The notes below the pieces were generated by a model that ran no database searches, had not been told where the DNA came from, and saw only the letters and a program-made list of their open reading frames with translations. A DNA stretch of 64,000 nt from Rhodalgimonas zhirmunskyi (GTDB taxonomy: Bacteria; Pseudomonadota; Alphaproteobacteria; Rhodobacterales; Rhodobacteraceae). The position numbers and the translations under genes are program-made. The stretch lies in NCBI GenBank assembly GCA_030848925.1, contig JANFFA010000001.1, positions 372,001 through 436,000 on the forward strand, given 5' to 3'. Below, in pieces: positions 31,707 to 40,633 of the stretch (positions are counted from its first letter, which is position 1; every line of letters begins with the position of its first letter).

Positions 31707-31751
31707 GTCAAAAACATCGGCCCGCATACCGCCGGGCTTTCTGCCCAACAA

Positions 31752-31777
31752 AAAGGGCCGCCCGCAGGCAGCCCTTT
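31752..31777 (-). terminator. rpsI terminator
   Basis: An AAAGGGC/GCCCTTT stem with an inner GCC/GGC pairing around a CGCA loop is followed, on the minus strand, by TTTTGTTGG. It lies between the TetR gene and rpsI, which are convergent. Confidence 0.75.
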
Positions 31778-31800
31778 CCAAATCCATATGTACCGAAAGC

Positions 31801-32301
31801 TCAGCGCTTCGAGAACTGGAAGCTCCGGCGCGCTTTGCGCTTACCGTATTTCTTCCGTTCAACAACGCGGCTGTCGCGCGTCAGGAAGCCAGCCGCCTTG
31901 AGCGCACCGCGCAGGCTAGGATCGTAAAGCTGCAGCGCTTTCGAGATGCCGTGCTTGACCGCACCGGCCTGCCCCGAAAGACCGCCACCTTTGACAGTTG
32001 CCTGAACGTCAAACTGATCGACGACACCGGCAACCGAAAACGGCTGGCGAAGGATCATTTGCAGAACCGGACGAGCAAAGTATTTGTTCATTTCTTTGCC
32101 GTTCACCGAAACCTTACCGGAGCCCGGCTTGATCCAGACGCGAGCGACCGCGTCTTTCCGCTTGCCGGTCGCATAGGAACGGCCAAACTCGTCACGGACG
32201 GGCTCACGCGGGGTTTCGTCTTGGACTGCGGCTTGCACGCCACCGATGTTCTCGGTCACTGCGCCCTGAAGCTCTTCGAGCGAATTGATCTGTTCAGCCA
32301 T
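31801..32301 (-). CDS. rpsI: Ribosomal protein uS9
   Basis: This 166-residue 30S protein has the conserved core [20 protein letters not shown], the segment [19 protein letters not shown] and the basic tail [17 protein letters not shown] that reaches the P site. The N-terminal extension of about 38 acidic residues is usual for alphaproteobacteria. It lies four bases behind rplM, forming the universal rplM-rpsI operon. Confidence 0.98.
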   Translation of the reverse strand: MAEQINSLEELQGAVTENIGGVQAAVQDETPREPVRDEFGRSYATGKRKDAVARVWIKPGSGKVSVNGKEMNKYFARPVLQMILRQPFSVAGVVDQFDVQATVKGGGLSGQAGAVKHGISKALQLYDPSLRGALKAAGFLTRDSRVVERKKYGKRKARRSFQFSKR

Positions 32302-32305
32302 GTGC

Positions 32306-32767
32306 TCAGCTCCGCGTATTCTTGGAATTCATGGATTTTACATCCAGCACTTCCGGCGACTGTGCCTCGTGCGGATGCTCGGCCCCTGCATAAACGCGCA
32401 GGTTGGTCATCTGGCGGCGGCTCAGACGGTTGCCCGGCAGCATGCGCTTGACGGCCATCGTGACCAGACGCTCGGGGTATTGCCCTTCGAGGATCTGACC
32501 CGCCGAACGGTTCTTGATGCCGCCCGGGTAACCGGTGTGCCAGTAGTGGATCTTGTCCGAGCGTTTTTTGCCCGTCAGCTGCACTTTGTCGGCATTGATG
32601 ATGATAACGTTGTCGCCCATGTCCATATTGGGCGTGAACGATGCTTTGTGTTTGCCACGCAGGCGCATGGCAACGATCGACGCGAGACGACCCAGAACAA
32701 CGCCTTCGGCGTCGATCAGAATCCATTTCTTGTCGATGTCTGCAGGTGTCGCAGAGAAGGTCTTCAT
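32306..32767 (-). CDS. rplM: Ribosomal protein uL13
   Basis: This 153-residue 50S protein starts [22 protein letters not shown] and has the conserved block [17 protein letters not shown] and [15 protein letters not shown]. The start at 32767 agrees with the family; a longer open frame to 32836 is basic and not conserved. A strong-looking promoter lies about 55-80 bases upstream. Confidence 0.98.
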   Translation of the reverse strand: MKTFSATPADIDKKWILIDAEGVVLGRLASIVAMRLRGKHKASFTPNMDMGDNVIIINADKVQLTGKKRSDKIHYWHTGYPGGIKNRSAGQILEGQYPERLVTMAVKRMLPGNRLSRRQMTNLRVYAGAEHPHEAQSPEVLDVKSMNSKNTRS

Positions 32768-32821
32768 GAGAAACCTCTGAAATCGAAGGGTTACGGTTCG
32801 TCGCTTTCGCGGGATGGGCGG

Positions 32822-32849
32822 GTTATATAGAAGCACGATGGCCAGTCAA
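32822..32849 (-). promoter_or_regulatory. Probable sigma-70-type promoter of rplM-rpsI
   Basis: Reading the minus strand, TTGACT (32849-32844) and TATAAC (32827-32822) are separated by 16 bases, close to the housekeeping consensus, and lead into rplM with a leader of roughly 50 bases. Confidence 0.65.
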
Positions 32850-32919
32850 GCGGATTGAGGTGTGAATTTATTAGGGATATCATGGGCTTGCAATTTGGGT
32901 ATTATTATACCCCAATATT

Positions 32920-33837
32920 TTAACCTGAATGACGGTTCTCACGCCACATAATCAGAGCACCGGCACCGACAATTAGTAGAACCCCGGGGAAAAGCGTATC
33001 GACTGGCGTCTCACCGAAGGCAAGCCAGCCTACCGTGAAGGCACTGAGAATTCCAAAATAACCAAACGGAGCCAGTACTGCTGGCGCAGCCATACGGTAG
33101 GCCAACATCATAAGAAGCACGCCGATTCCCCCCAGAATGCCCATGCTCGAGATCAGGGCGAGATCGAGGAGGCTGCCGATCGGTGTGAATTCAGTCGTGA
33201 AGGCCGCCAGAATGATCGCACCGACTGCCGCCGCCGCCGACGAGTAGAGATAGAGCAACCCATTCGAAACCTCGGGTGGGAACATCCGCACCGTAACCAT
33301 CGAGAGCGCATAACAAAGTGCTGCGCCCACCGGGAACAGGGCGGCAAGCGAGAATGCATCGGATCCCGGGCGCAGAATCCAGACCACTCCGGCAAATCCG
33401 ATAAGTAGAGCGGCAACCCGCCAGGGCCCTACCCTTTCGCGCAACAAGATCACCGACAGAACAACAGAAAAAAGCGCATTTGTCTGACCCAATGTCGCCA
33501 CTGTGGCCAGTTCGAGCCGCGTCAACGCAGAGTAGAAGAACAACTGCGCCAGAGCCACGGCAAATCCGCGCCCAACTGCCAACGGCCAGTTTTGAATTTT
33601 CAGAGAAGAACCTCGGAACCGAAGTTCTCCAGTCCAAACCAACAACGCCAGAGAGGGCACTATGCCCAACACGTTACGGTAGGCTGATAACTCGGGCGGC
33701 GCATAGCGCACTGAAAGCACCCGCACCAGAACGCTCATAGTGTCGAAACACAGGATCGCGGCCAGCAAAAGCGCAACTGCCTTCAGCGCCTGCCGCGCCG
33801 CGCGTTTTTCTGCCAATGCTGCCGCGAGATGCTCCAT
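32920..33837 (-). CDS. EamA/DMT-family transporter (third copy)
   Basis: This 305-residue, ten-helix protein has two EamA repeats, including VATLGQTNALFSVVLSVILLRERVG and VLAPFGYFGILSAFTVGWLAFGETP. The start MEHLAAALAEKRAARQ at 33837 lies eight bases after the thioesterase stop; a longer frame runs back into that gene. Such proteins export small metabolites. The close spacing suggests co-transcription with the thioesterase gene. It is unlike the tandem pair at 24-26 kb. Confidence 0.88.
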   Translation of the reverse strand: MEHLAAALAEKRAARQALKAVALLLAAILCFDTMSVLVRVLSVRYAPPELSAYRNVLGIVPSLALLVWTGELRFRGSSLKIQNWPLAVGRGFAVALAQLFFYSALTRLELATVATLGQTNALFSVVLSVILLRERVGPWRVAALLIGFAGVVWILRPGSDAFSLAALFPVGAALCYALSMVTVRMFPPEVSNGLLYLYSSAAAAVGAIILAAFTTEFTPIGSLLDLALISSMGILGGIGVLLMMLAYRMAAPAVLAPFGYFGILSAFTVGWLAFGETPVDTLFPGVLLIVGAGALIMWRENRHSG

Positions 33838-33845
33838 ACCCTGCG

Positions 33846-34265
33846 TTACTTCGGCGGAATCGAATAGGTGAGCGTGGCCCGAGCCACTGGCTTGTCCATT
33901 CCTTCGGAATAGATCAACACATCCCCTACCGCCAATGCCCGGCCCAGTTTGAGCAACTTGCATTTTCCGATAAGGTCCACGCCTGCTTCGGGTTTACGCA
34001 TGAAGTCGATTGAGCAGTTGGTTGTCACCGAAAGCGCCTTGGGGCCGATCATGGCAAGAACCGCGCCATAGACGATGCAATCTGCCAGCGTGAACATTGA
34101 AGGCCCCGAGACCGTTCCGCCCGGACGCAAATGCGCTTCGCCGATCTTCATCCGCATATCCAGCTCCATCTCCTCGAGGCGCAGAACCTCAAAGGCATTA
34201 TCGAGCTGCGGAAACACCTCTTCGAAAAACGCCATCAACTGCTCGGCGTTCATTTGTAACGGCAT
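33846..34265 (-). CDS. PaaI-family hotdog thioesterase
   Basis: This 139-residue hotdog-fold protein has GGTVSGPSMFTLADCIVYGAVL, the helix motif that in PaaI-type acyl-CoA thioesterases carries the catalytic Asp, followed by TTNCSIDFMRKPEAG. The start at 34265 is supported by AGGAGGG about six bases upstream. It is divergent from a crotonase gene, so the pair may act on the same CoA ester. The substrate is unknown. Confidence 0.85.
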   Translation of the reverse strand: MPLQMNAEQLMAFFEEVFPQLDNAFEVLRLEEMELDMRMKIGEAHLRPGGTVSGPSMFTLADCIVYGAVLAMIGPKALSVTTNCSIDFMRKPEAGVDLIGKCKLLKLGRALAVGDVLIYSEGMDKPVARATLTYSIPPK

Positions 34266-34322
34266 CTCTTCCCTCCTCCGCATACCGGGGCTAACCTGCT
34301 GGCAATCGGAGGAGAGAACAAG

Positions 34323-35123
34323 ATGGCACTTCTGGAACGTCACGACACACCTTGCGGCACGGGCCGCATTCGCAGACTGCACCTCAACGATCCGGGCAAG
34401 CTCAACGCGCTCTCTGACGAGATGTTGGCAGCGCTGCAAGCTGAGTTTGACGCGCTCAAGCATGATACCGACACCCGCGCTGTCATTATATCGGGCGAAG
34501 GTAAGGCTTTTTGCGCCGGGCATGACCTGAAGCAGATGCAAGCCGGTCGACAGGCCGAGGATGGTGGTGCGGCCTATTTCGCCGATCTGTTCGATCGTTG
34601 TGCCAAGATGATGATGACGATCCGCACCCTACCCCAGCCGGTCATTGCTATGCCCCACGGCATCGCAACTGCTGCGGGCTGTCAGTTGGTAGCGTCATGC
34701 GACATGGCGGTCGCTGCTGAAGGAACGCGGTTTGGCGTCAACGGTGTGAATATTGGACTGTTCTGCTCAACGCCGATGGTTGCGCTGACGCGCAATGTTC
34801 CACGCAAACAAGCCTTCGAAATGCTGACCACCGGCGAATTCATTGGCTCCGATAAGGCGATGGAGATTGGTCTTATCAACCGCATAGCTTCGCCAGAAGA
34901 TTTGTTGTTTGAAGCAATGAACTTGGCCGAAACGGTCGCGGCCAAGCTTTCAACAGCGGTTCGGATCGGCAAAGAGGCCTTTTATCATCAGATCGAACTG
35001 CCCCTCGACGAAGCGTATGAGTATACCGGCGGTGTCATGGTGAAAAACATGCTGCACGTCGATACGAACGAAGGCATCAAAGCCTTTATCGAAAAGCGTC
35101 CGCCAAGCTGGCATCAAGACTGA
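34323..35123 (+). CDS. Crotonase-superfamily protein (ECHDC3-like), catalytic glutamates replaced
   Basis: This 266-residue enoyl-CoA hydratase/isomerase-fold protein has the CoA-binding and oxyanion segments GKAFCAGHDLK (about 61-70) and GIATAAGCQLVASCDMAVA (about 113-131). Aligning to rat enoyl-CoA hydratase, the two catalytic glutamates correspond to Q121 (GCQL) and G141 (FGVNG), so classical water addition is unlikely. This fits the ECHDC3-like subgroup of unclear reaction. GGAGGAGAG lies ahead of the ATG. It is divergent from the PaaI thioesterase. Confidence 0.85.
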   Translation: MALLERHDTPCGTGRIRRLHLNDPGKLNALSDEMLAALQAEFDALKHDTDTRAVIISGEGKAFCAGHDLKQMQAGRQAEDGGAAYFADLFDRCAKMMMTIRTLPQPVIAMPHGIATAAGCQLVASCDMAVAAEGTRFGVNGVNIGLFCSTPMVALTRNVPRKQAFEMLTTGEFIGSDKAMEIGLINRIASPEDLLFEAMNLAETVAAKLSTAVRIGKEAFYHQIELPLDEAYEYTGGVMVKNMLHVDTNEGIKAFIEKRPPSWHQD

Positions 35124-35129
35124 ACAGCG

Positions 35130-35155
35130 CGGGGGCGTCAATCAGCCCGCCCCCG
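35130..35155 (+). terminator. Hairpin after the crotonase gene
   Basis: An 8-bp GC stem (CGGGGGCG with CGCCCCCG) closes a ten-base loop seven bases beyond the stop codon. No T-run follows, so it may stabilise the 3' end rather than terminate. The remaining bases up to 35327 show no further gene. Confidence 0.5.
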
Positions 35156-35327
35156 GCAAACTGTCTGAATGTGAGCGATGCCGGATCCGAAAGGTTGGGC
35201 CCGAGACAACTAACCCAAAGCCGATCGTTTCCGGATCGCTGCCCCACTTTTTCCACATTCGTCATTGTTTTGCCGCATTTCCATCTGTTAATTCTTAACA
35301 ACCGTAGCAAAACACTCGGTTCCAGAT

Positions 35328-36662
35328 ATGCGAAAGTGGGTCACCGCCGGCATCTTGTCCCTCCAGGCCGCGCTCTCTCAGGCCGCCGATCAGACGACAC
35401 AGGTGACCCACTCGTCATTCCCCGAAAATGACTTTGGACTCGTCCTGCTTGGCCGCGATCTGTTTCACGATCCGATCCTCTCGGGTAATCGCAATATCGC
35501 TTGCGCCACATGCCACCATGTCACCCAAGGTTCAGCCGATGCTCAGCCGCTGGGAATTGGTGAAGGTGGAATGGGCCTTGGACATCAGCGGCAGGTCAAC
35601 CCGGCGACCCCTCTTCAGGGGCTAGTGCCCCGCAATGCGCCCGCGCTTTGGAATGCGGGGGCTTCCGAGTTCACCACCATGTTTCACGACGGTCGGGTGG
35701 CCAAGGATTCCAGTGCACCGTTCGGCTTTGCAATGCCCGATGGCGCGGCACTTGAAGCGTCAGTACCTAACGCCCTCGCGGCGCAAGCGATGCTGCCGCC
35801 GACCAGCCACGAGGAAATGGCCGGAGCGCCCGGTGAAAACGAGATCGCCGATGCCGTCGCTGCGGGCCGAATTCGAGGACCAAATGGAGCGTGGGCGTTA
35901 TTGGCGGAACGGGTCGAAGCGATACCTTCCTACCGCCGGCGCTTCACCTTGCATATTGGTCCCCGCCCTATTCTGATGACTGATATAGCCACAGCTATTT
36001 CTAGCTATGAAGCATATGAATTTCGCGCCACCGACAGCGCCTTCGACGCATATTTGGCGGGCCGCGAGGATGCACTTACCCCGCCTCAAAAGCGCGGTTT
36101 AGATATCTTCTATGGAAAGGCGAAATGCGCCACCTGCCACTCCGGCCCGTTTCAGACGGATCACGACTTCCACGCCATCGCTATGCCGCAAATTGGCCCG
36201 GGCAAGGGCCACGGCGGCACGGATGCGGATCATGGCCGTGCCGCGGTTACCGGTCGGACCGAAGACCTGTACTGTTTTCGCACGCCGAGTTTGCGGAATG
36301 TCGCCCAGACAGCGCCCTATGGCCACGCCGGAGCTTACTCCAGCTTGGAAGACGTCGTGCGTCATCATCTGAATCCGCAGAAGTCATTGGCGCTGTTCAA
36401 TGCGGCAAACCTATCTCTTCCCGCACTTGATGGCTCTGGCCGAGTTGCCGTTCACATTCCCGACCCGACCGAGATCGCCCGGATTTCAGCCGCGAATGAA
36501 TTAGAACCGGTCACGCTTTCACAAGCTGAGTTCAACGATCTCATCCGCTTTCTACACGCTCTCAGCGATCCGCAGTCGGTCATTGGTCGCCTCGGTTCGC
36601 CCGCCCGTGTCCCTTCGGGCCTGGATATCGATAAGCTGTCGGTCTCAAGCGATCGTTACTGA
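35328..36662 (+). CDS. Diheme cytochrome c peroxidase/MauG family protein
   Basis: This 444-residue periplasmic protein has a signal peptide ending near ALSQAADQ. There are two CATCH heme motifs, at residues 59-63 and about 266-270, with FHDGRVA and FRTPSLRNVAQTAPYGHAGAYSSLEDVV, which are typical of the CCP/MauG family. Members reduce peroxide or modify a partner protein. Without methylamine dehydrogenase nearby, a MauG role proper is not supported. It is followed 40 bases later by trmFO, so a shared transcript is possible. Confidence 0.9.
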   Translation: MRKWVTAGILSLQAALSQAADQTTQVTHSSFPENDFGLVLLGRDLFHDPILSGNRNIACATCHHVTQGSADAQPLGIGEGGMGLGHQRQVNPATPLQGLVPRNAPALWNAGASEFTTMFHDGRVAKDSSAPFGFAMPDGAALEASVPNALAAQAMLPPTSHEEMAGAPGENEIADAVAAGRIRGPNGAWALLAERVEAIPSYRRRFTLHIGPRPILMTDIATAISSYEAYEFRATDSAFDAYLAGREDALTPPQKRGLDIFYGKAKCATCHSGPFQTDHDFHAIAMPQIGPGKGHGGTDADHGRAAVTGRTEDLYCFRTPSLRNVAQTAPYGHAGAYSSLEDVVRHHLNPQKSLALFNAANLSLPALDGSGRVAVHIPDPTEIARISAANELEPVTLSQAEFNDLIRFLHALSDPQSVIGRLGSPARVPSGLDIDKLSVSSDRY

Positions 36663-36702
36663 CCCCTTTCCCTTGGCCCGATGATGGCCTACATCGCGCA
36701 TC

Positions 36703-38049
36703 ATGGACACACTTCACATCATAGGCGGGGGCCTCGCTGGATCAGAGGCCGCGTGGCAAGCCGCACAGGCAGGCATTCCCGTGGTCATTCACGAAATGCG
36801 GCCCAAGGTTGAAACCTTCGCTCACAAGACCGGCGATCTCGCCGAAATGGTCTGCTCCAATTCGTTTCGTTCGGATGACAGCGAGCAGAACGCCGTTGGC
36901 TTGCTGCATTGGGAGATGCGACAAGCCGATGGCCTGATCATGCGGATCGCAGACGCGCACCGTCTGCCTGCTGGCGGCGCGCTTGCCGTCGACCGTGAAG
37001 CTTTCTCGGCCGCTGTGACCGAAGCCATTACCGCCCACCCCCTGATTGCTGTGGACCATGAAGAGATCACCGCGCTGCCCGATAACGGCCATTGGATCAT
37101 TGCCACGGGGCCTTTGACCTCAAACACTCTGGGCCAAGCGATTCAACAAGAGACCGGCACCGACCGGCTTGCCTTTTTCGATGCGATCGCGCCCATCGTT
37201 TATGCCGATACGATCGACATGTCCGTCGCATGGGCGCAATCACGATATGACAAGGGCGAGACCGAAGAAGAGCGAAAGGCCTATCTCAACTGTCCGATGA
37301 ACAAGGATCAGTACGAAGTTTTCATTGACGCGCTCTTGGCGGCGGACAAGACCGAGTTTCATGAAGGAGAGACCGCTGGCTACTTTGACGGCTGTTTACC
37401 GATTGAAGTGATGGCAGAGCGCGGTCGCGAAACTCTGCGCCACGGCCCGATGAAGCCCGTGGGCCTGACAAATACCCACAAGCCCGAAGAAAAGGCATAT
37501 GCGGTTGTCCAGCTACGTCGCGATAATGCGCTGGGTACGCTTTACAATATCGTTGGCTTCCAGACGAAGATGAAATACGCTGCGCAAACTGCTGTATTTA
37601 AAACAATTCCTGGGTTGGAGAATGCCAGTTTTGCGCGCCTCGGCGGCATTCATCGAAATACCTTCCTGAATTCCCCGACCCTTCTTGATGACCGGATGCG
37701 ACTACGTTCAAGGCCCAACATCCGTTTTGCGGGGCAAGTGACCGGCGTCGAAGGGTATGTCGAATCTGCGGCGATGGGGCTTTTGGCGGGCCGTATGGCT
37801 GCTGCTGAAATCGCGGGACGCGATCTGCCTCCTCCTGCTCCTGAAACGGCTACGGGTGCACTGATAACTCACATCACCGGTGGCGCGGAAGCCAAGACAT
37901 TTCAGCCGATGAATGTGAATTTCGGGCTATTCCCCCCCGTGCACGGCCTCAAAGGTGGACGGCGTGGCCGCAAAGACCGCTATAAGGCGTATACTGATCG
38001 CGCGAAGACGTTGTGGACTGATTGGCTGGACGCTCAAGCTGTCCTTTGA
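36703..38049 (+). CDS. trmFO: tRNA m5U54 methyltransferase, folate/FAD-dependent
   Basis: This 448-residue flavoprotein methylates U54 of the tRNA T-loop using methylenetetrahydrofolate. The FAD-binding N-terminus is [24 protein letters not shown]-type [22 protein letters not shown], the TYDKGE-like SRYDKGE and the C-terminal [12 protein letters not shown] are diagnostic and separate it from MnmG. The length matches the family. The ATG at 36703 opens directly into the FAD motif. Confidence 0.96.
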   Translation: MDTLHIIGGGLAGSEAAWQAAQAGIPVVIHEMRPKVETFAHKTGDLAEMVCSNSFRSDDSEQNAVGLLHWEMRQADGLIMRIADAHRLPAGGALAVDREAFSAAVTEAITAHPLIAVDHEEITALPDNGHWIIATGPLTSNTLGQAIQQETGTDRLAFFDAIAPIVYADTIDMSVAWAQSRYDKGETEEERKAYLNCPMNKDQYEVFIDALLAADKTEFHEGETAGYFDGCLPIEVMAERGRETLRHGPMKPVGLTNTHKPEEKAYAVVQLRRDNALGTLYNIVGFQTKMKYAAQTAVFKTIPGLENASFARLGGIHRNTFLNSPTLLDDRMRLRSRPNIRFAGQVTGVEGYVESAAMGLLAGRMAAAEIAGRDLPPPAPETATGALITHITGGAEAKTFQPMNVNFGLFPPVHGLKGGRRGRKDRYKAYTDRAKTLWTDWLDAQAVL

Positions 38050-38271
38050 CAAACTTCTCCCATGGCTGAGAAGTGCCTAGAGAAACCCAAGTACACGAAG
38101 CGCGGTGGAACACCCTAACCCGTCTCGCCGAAGCACTGACGCGGCATTCAGGATGCGGTATAAGTGTTTTCGGTGTTTTGCGGTGTATGCAGGGCCCGTG
38201 CAGGTGAAAGCGACGCTTTGCTTGAGCGATATTCACATTAAGCCTTCCCCTTAGAGGTTTGAAAAATAGTA

Positions 38272-39144
38272 ATGTTTCGGACACGCTTTGCCCCATCGCC
38301 TACTGGTCCTTTGCATCTTGGTCACGCGTTCTCGGCACTTACGGCAAATGAAATGGCCCAGACAATGGGCGGGGAATTTCTACTTCGCATCGACGATATA
38401 GATCGATCCCGGTCAAGACCTGAATGGGAAGCTCAAATTTATGATGACTTGAACTGGCTTGGCCTTTCCTGGCCGTTGCCTGCACGCCGTCAGTCAGACC
38501 ACCTTGCGGCCTATACCCGCACTCTCAATCTTCTTTGGGATCGTGGCTTACTATATCCCTGCACTTGTTCCCGGCGCGACATAGCCGAGGCAGTTTCTGC
38601 CCCACAAGAGAGCCCAAGAGTTGGCCCCGATGGCATGGTCTATCCCGGGACATGCCGCCCAGAAATACCGCCCAAGGGGAAAGTTCCGCTCGATACGGCG
38701 CTCCGCCTCAATATGCGTCGTGCCTTGGCGGCCGTTTCGACACTGGGCTGTCTCGAGCCCCTTTCTTTTAAAGAAACGGGTGCCGGACCTGCGAGTGAAA
38801 CGGGTTTGATCACCTTGGACCCGGACGCACTGGTTCATGACGTTGGTGACGTTGTCCTTGCAAGGCGCGAAATGGGCGCCTCTTATCATCTTTCTGTAGT
38901 AGTTGATGACGCGGCCCAAGAGATCACGCATGTCGTACGTGGACAGGATCTTTTTGCGGCCACCGCGATCCACATCGTTTTGCAGCGACTGCTGGACCTA
39001 CCCACTCCAGTTTATCATCATCACCGTTTGATCCGCGATGAGAATGGTAAACGCCTCGCCAAACGCGATGATGCGCGGGCGCTGGCCACCTACCGTGCCG
39101 AGGGAAAGAGTCCTGAAGATATCCGGCATTTAGTTGGTCTCTAA
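38272..39144 (+). CDS. gluQRS: Glutamyl-Q tRNA(Asp) synthetase
   Basis: This 290-residue glutamyl-tRNA synthetase paralogue lacks the anticodon-binding domain and glutamylates queuosine in tRNA-Asp. The class I signature is PTGPLHLGHAFSAL and the KMSKS equivalent is KRLAKRD. The zinc-binding cysteines are in CTCSRRD and in YPGTCR. The preceding 222 bases (38050-38271) hold no recognisable gene, only a 7-bp hairpin at 38053-38074. Confidence 0.95.
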   Translation: MFRTRFAPSPTGPLHLGHAFSALTANEMAQTMGGEFLLRIDDIDRSRSRPEWEAQIYDDLNWLGLSWPLPARRQSDHLAAYTRTLNLLWDRGLLYPCTCSRRDIAEAVSAPQESPRVGPDGMVYPGTCRPEIPPKGKVPLDTALRLNMRRALAAVSTLGCLEPLSFKETGAGPASETGLITLDPDALVHDVGDVVLARREMGASYHLSVVVDDAAQEITHVVRGQDLFAATAIHIVLQRLLDLPTPVYHHHRLIRDENGKRLAKRDDARALATYRAEGKSPEDIRHLVGL

Positions 39145-39286
39145 CAGGCTCAATTTTACGCACATAGAGCAAGTGCCAACATGCCGGTGACTTGACAGGA
39201 TGCGAGTGTCCGGATTCCTAAAGCGCCCATCCCGATTGTGTCATTCGCACGAAAAATCAGATCCCGGGGGGAATGATCATCGCTGT

Positions 39287-39649
39287 TTAGTCCACGATAG
39301 GAGACATGATCTCGACAACCTGCCCACTTCGTACCGCCCGATAGAAGCAGCTACGCCGGTTCGTATGGCACGCAGGTCCGGTTTGGCGCACCAAGGCCAG
39401 TAGGCAATCACTGTCGCAGTCGAAGCGCAATTCAACCAACTCCTGAACATGGCCCGAGCTTTCACCCTTGATCCAAAATGCCTGACGCGATCTGCTCCAA
39501 TACGTTACTCGGCCGCTTTCCAGAGTCCGTGTAACAGCCTGCGCATTCATCCAGGCCATCATAAGGACCTCACCCGTCGCTGCTTCCTGAGCAATCACTG
39601 GAACGAGACCGTTGCTGTCATATTTCAAGCTGTTCGGATCGAATTCCAT
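39287..39649 (-). CDS. hisI: Phosphoribosyl-AMP cyclohydrolase
   Basis: This 120-residue enzyme opens the purine ring of PR-AMP in histidine synthesis. Metal-binding residues lie in FDCDSDCLLALV and CHTNRRSCFYR, and TLESGRVTYWSRSRQAFWIKGESSGH is the family signature. The start at 39649 begins the conserved MEFDPNSLKY; the longer frame to 39742 would run across the divergent gene. Other his genes are not beside it. Confidence 0.96.
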   Translation of the reverse strand: MEFDPNSLKYDSNGLVPVIAQEAATGEVLMMAWMNAQAVTRTLESGRVTYWSRSRQAFWIKGESSGHVQELVELRFDCDSDCLLALVRQTGPACHTNRRSCFYRAVRSGQVVEIMSPIVD

Positions 39650-39719
39650 CAATAGGCCCCCTTTGCATCTGCGTTGTCCGGCTTTATCTATGGTAAAGCC
39701 TGAACAAAGGAAACGGCGC

Positions 39720-40166
39720 ATGTCCGACAGCGATCTGATCAAGCTCTATTCCGAGCGTATTCTGACCCTCGCGGCGGATATTCCATTTCTTGATAGGTTG
39801 GAAAACCCTGATGCCACGGTCAAACGCCGCGCACCTTTGTGCGGTTCGACAGTGACAGTCGACCTTTGTGTTGAAAATGGCCGGATCAGTGCCTTTGGCC
39901 AGGATGTTAAGGCCTGCGCCCTTGGCCAAGCTGCAGCCAGTGTTGTTGGAGCGCATATCATTGGCCGCACCCGGTCGGAAATTGAGGCGACACGTGACGC
40001 CCTTTTGAACATGCTTAAGAGCGATGGCCCAACTCCTTCGCCGCCCTTTGAGGGGTTGGAAGTGCTCCGCCCTGCTCAGGCGTACAAGAACCGGCATGCT
40101 TCGATAATGCTGGCGCTTGAAGCAACGCTGGAAGCCTTCGACAAGGCCGTTAGTGAAGCGGCTTGA
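39720..40166 (+). CDS. NifU/IscU-like scaffold protein with altered ligand set
   Basis: This 148-residue protein is of the iron-sulfur scaffold fold. PLCGSTVTVDLCVENGRI and DVKACALGQAAASVVG correspond to the first two cysteine sites (C41 and C66). The third IscU cysteine, normally in an HCS context, is replaced by alanine (A127 in RHASI), and the aspartate after the first cysteine is absent. It may therefore bind a cluster differently or have lost that role. AAAGGAAA lies ahead of the ATG. It is divergent from hisI, with about 70 bases between start codons. Confidence 0.82.
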   Translation: MSDSDLIKLYSERILTLAADIPFLDRLENPDATVKRRAPLCGSTVTVDLCVENGRISAFGQDVKACALGQAAASVVGAHIIGRTRSEIEATRDALLNMLKSDGPTPSPPFEGLEVLRPAQAYKNRHASIMLALEATLEAFDKAVSEAA

Positions 40167-40190
40167 ACTTGCCAAAATTTCTAAAAAAAA

Positions 40191-40220
40191 CCGCCGCACT
40201 TGGGAAACCCAAGGCGGCGG
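40191..40220 (-). terminator. Terminator, strongest on the minus strand
   Basis: A 13-bp GC-rich stem with a single bulged A (CCGCCGC-A-CTTGGG against CCCAAGGCGGCGG) and an AAA loop is followed on the minus strand by eight T residues. It would end the transcript of the small membrane-protein gene to the right and could also stop the IscU-like gene. Confidence 0.75.
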
Positions 40221-40393
40221 ATAGGTATGTGATCCTTAAAGGCCGAGCCCGGTATTCGGGGGCGGTTGAGGCAGTCCCCGGGGACAGAGTGACAAGGCAG
40301 TTGTCGGTCAGGCGGCGCACGTTTGGACAGGTTGGCGCCGGGGCATAGGCCCGGGATCACGGGGCAGAAAGAGGCAAAACTCCGATATAGCGG

Positions 40394-40516
40394 TTAGAAA
40401 AACGACGGAAGGTGCAAACCCGCCACCAGGATGACCATCAACGATACCGCCCCGATTGCATCCTTCCAGATCGTATCGTGGCTACGGTTCAGGACATCGT
40501 GAATTTGGCGGCTCAT
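40394..40516 (-). CDS. Very small membrane protein (40 aa)
   Basis: A 40-codon frame encodes MSRQIHDVLNRSHDTIWKDA followed by one hydrophobic helix (IGAVSLMVILVAGLHLPSFF) and TAA. GGAGAG lies six bases before the ATG, and a strong terminator follows on the same strand. The pattern of a polar N-terminus plus helix ending GLHLP matches a short conserved protein I recall from Rhodobacteraceae; this was not verified. It probably sits in the inner membrane. No function is known. Confidence 0.62.
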   Translation of the reverse strand: MSRQIHDVLNRSHDTIWKDAIGAVSLMVILVAGLHLPSFF

Positions 40517-40633
40517 GGCGTCTCTCCGGTAGTATAGGTTTCGTTTCGCTTTGTTGCCCCTTTGTTCTCATTTTAACCCCTGCGTGTAAAGAACTTTTTA
40601 GGAACATCTGAGAACTTTTTGCGTGACTTCACT

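Noticed and set aside
40163-40348. Short plus-strand frame beginning with TTG after the IscU-like gene
   Set aside because: It runs through the terminator hairpin, has no ribosome site and no protein-like pattern.
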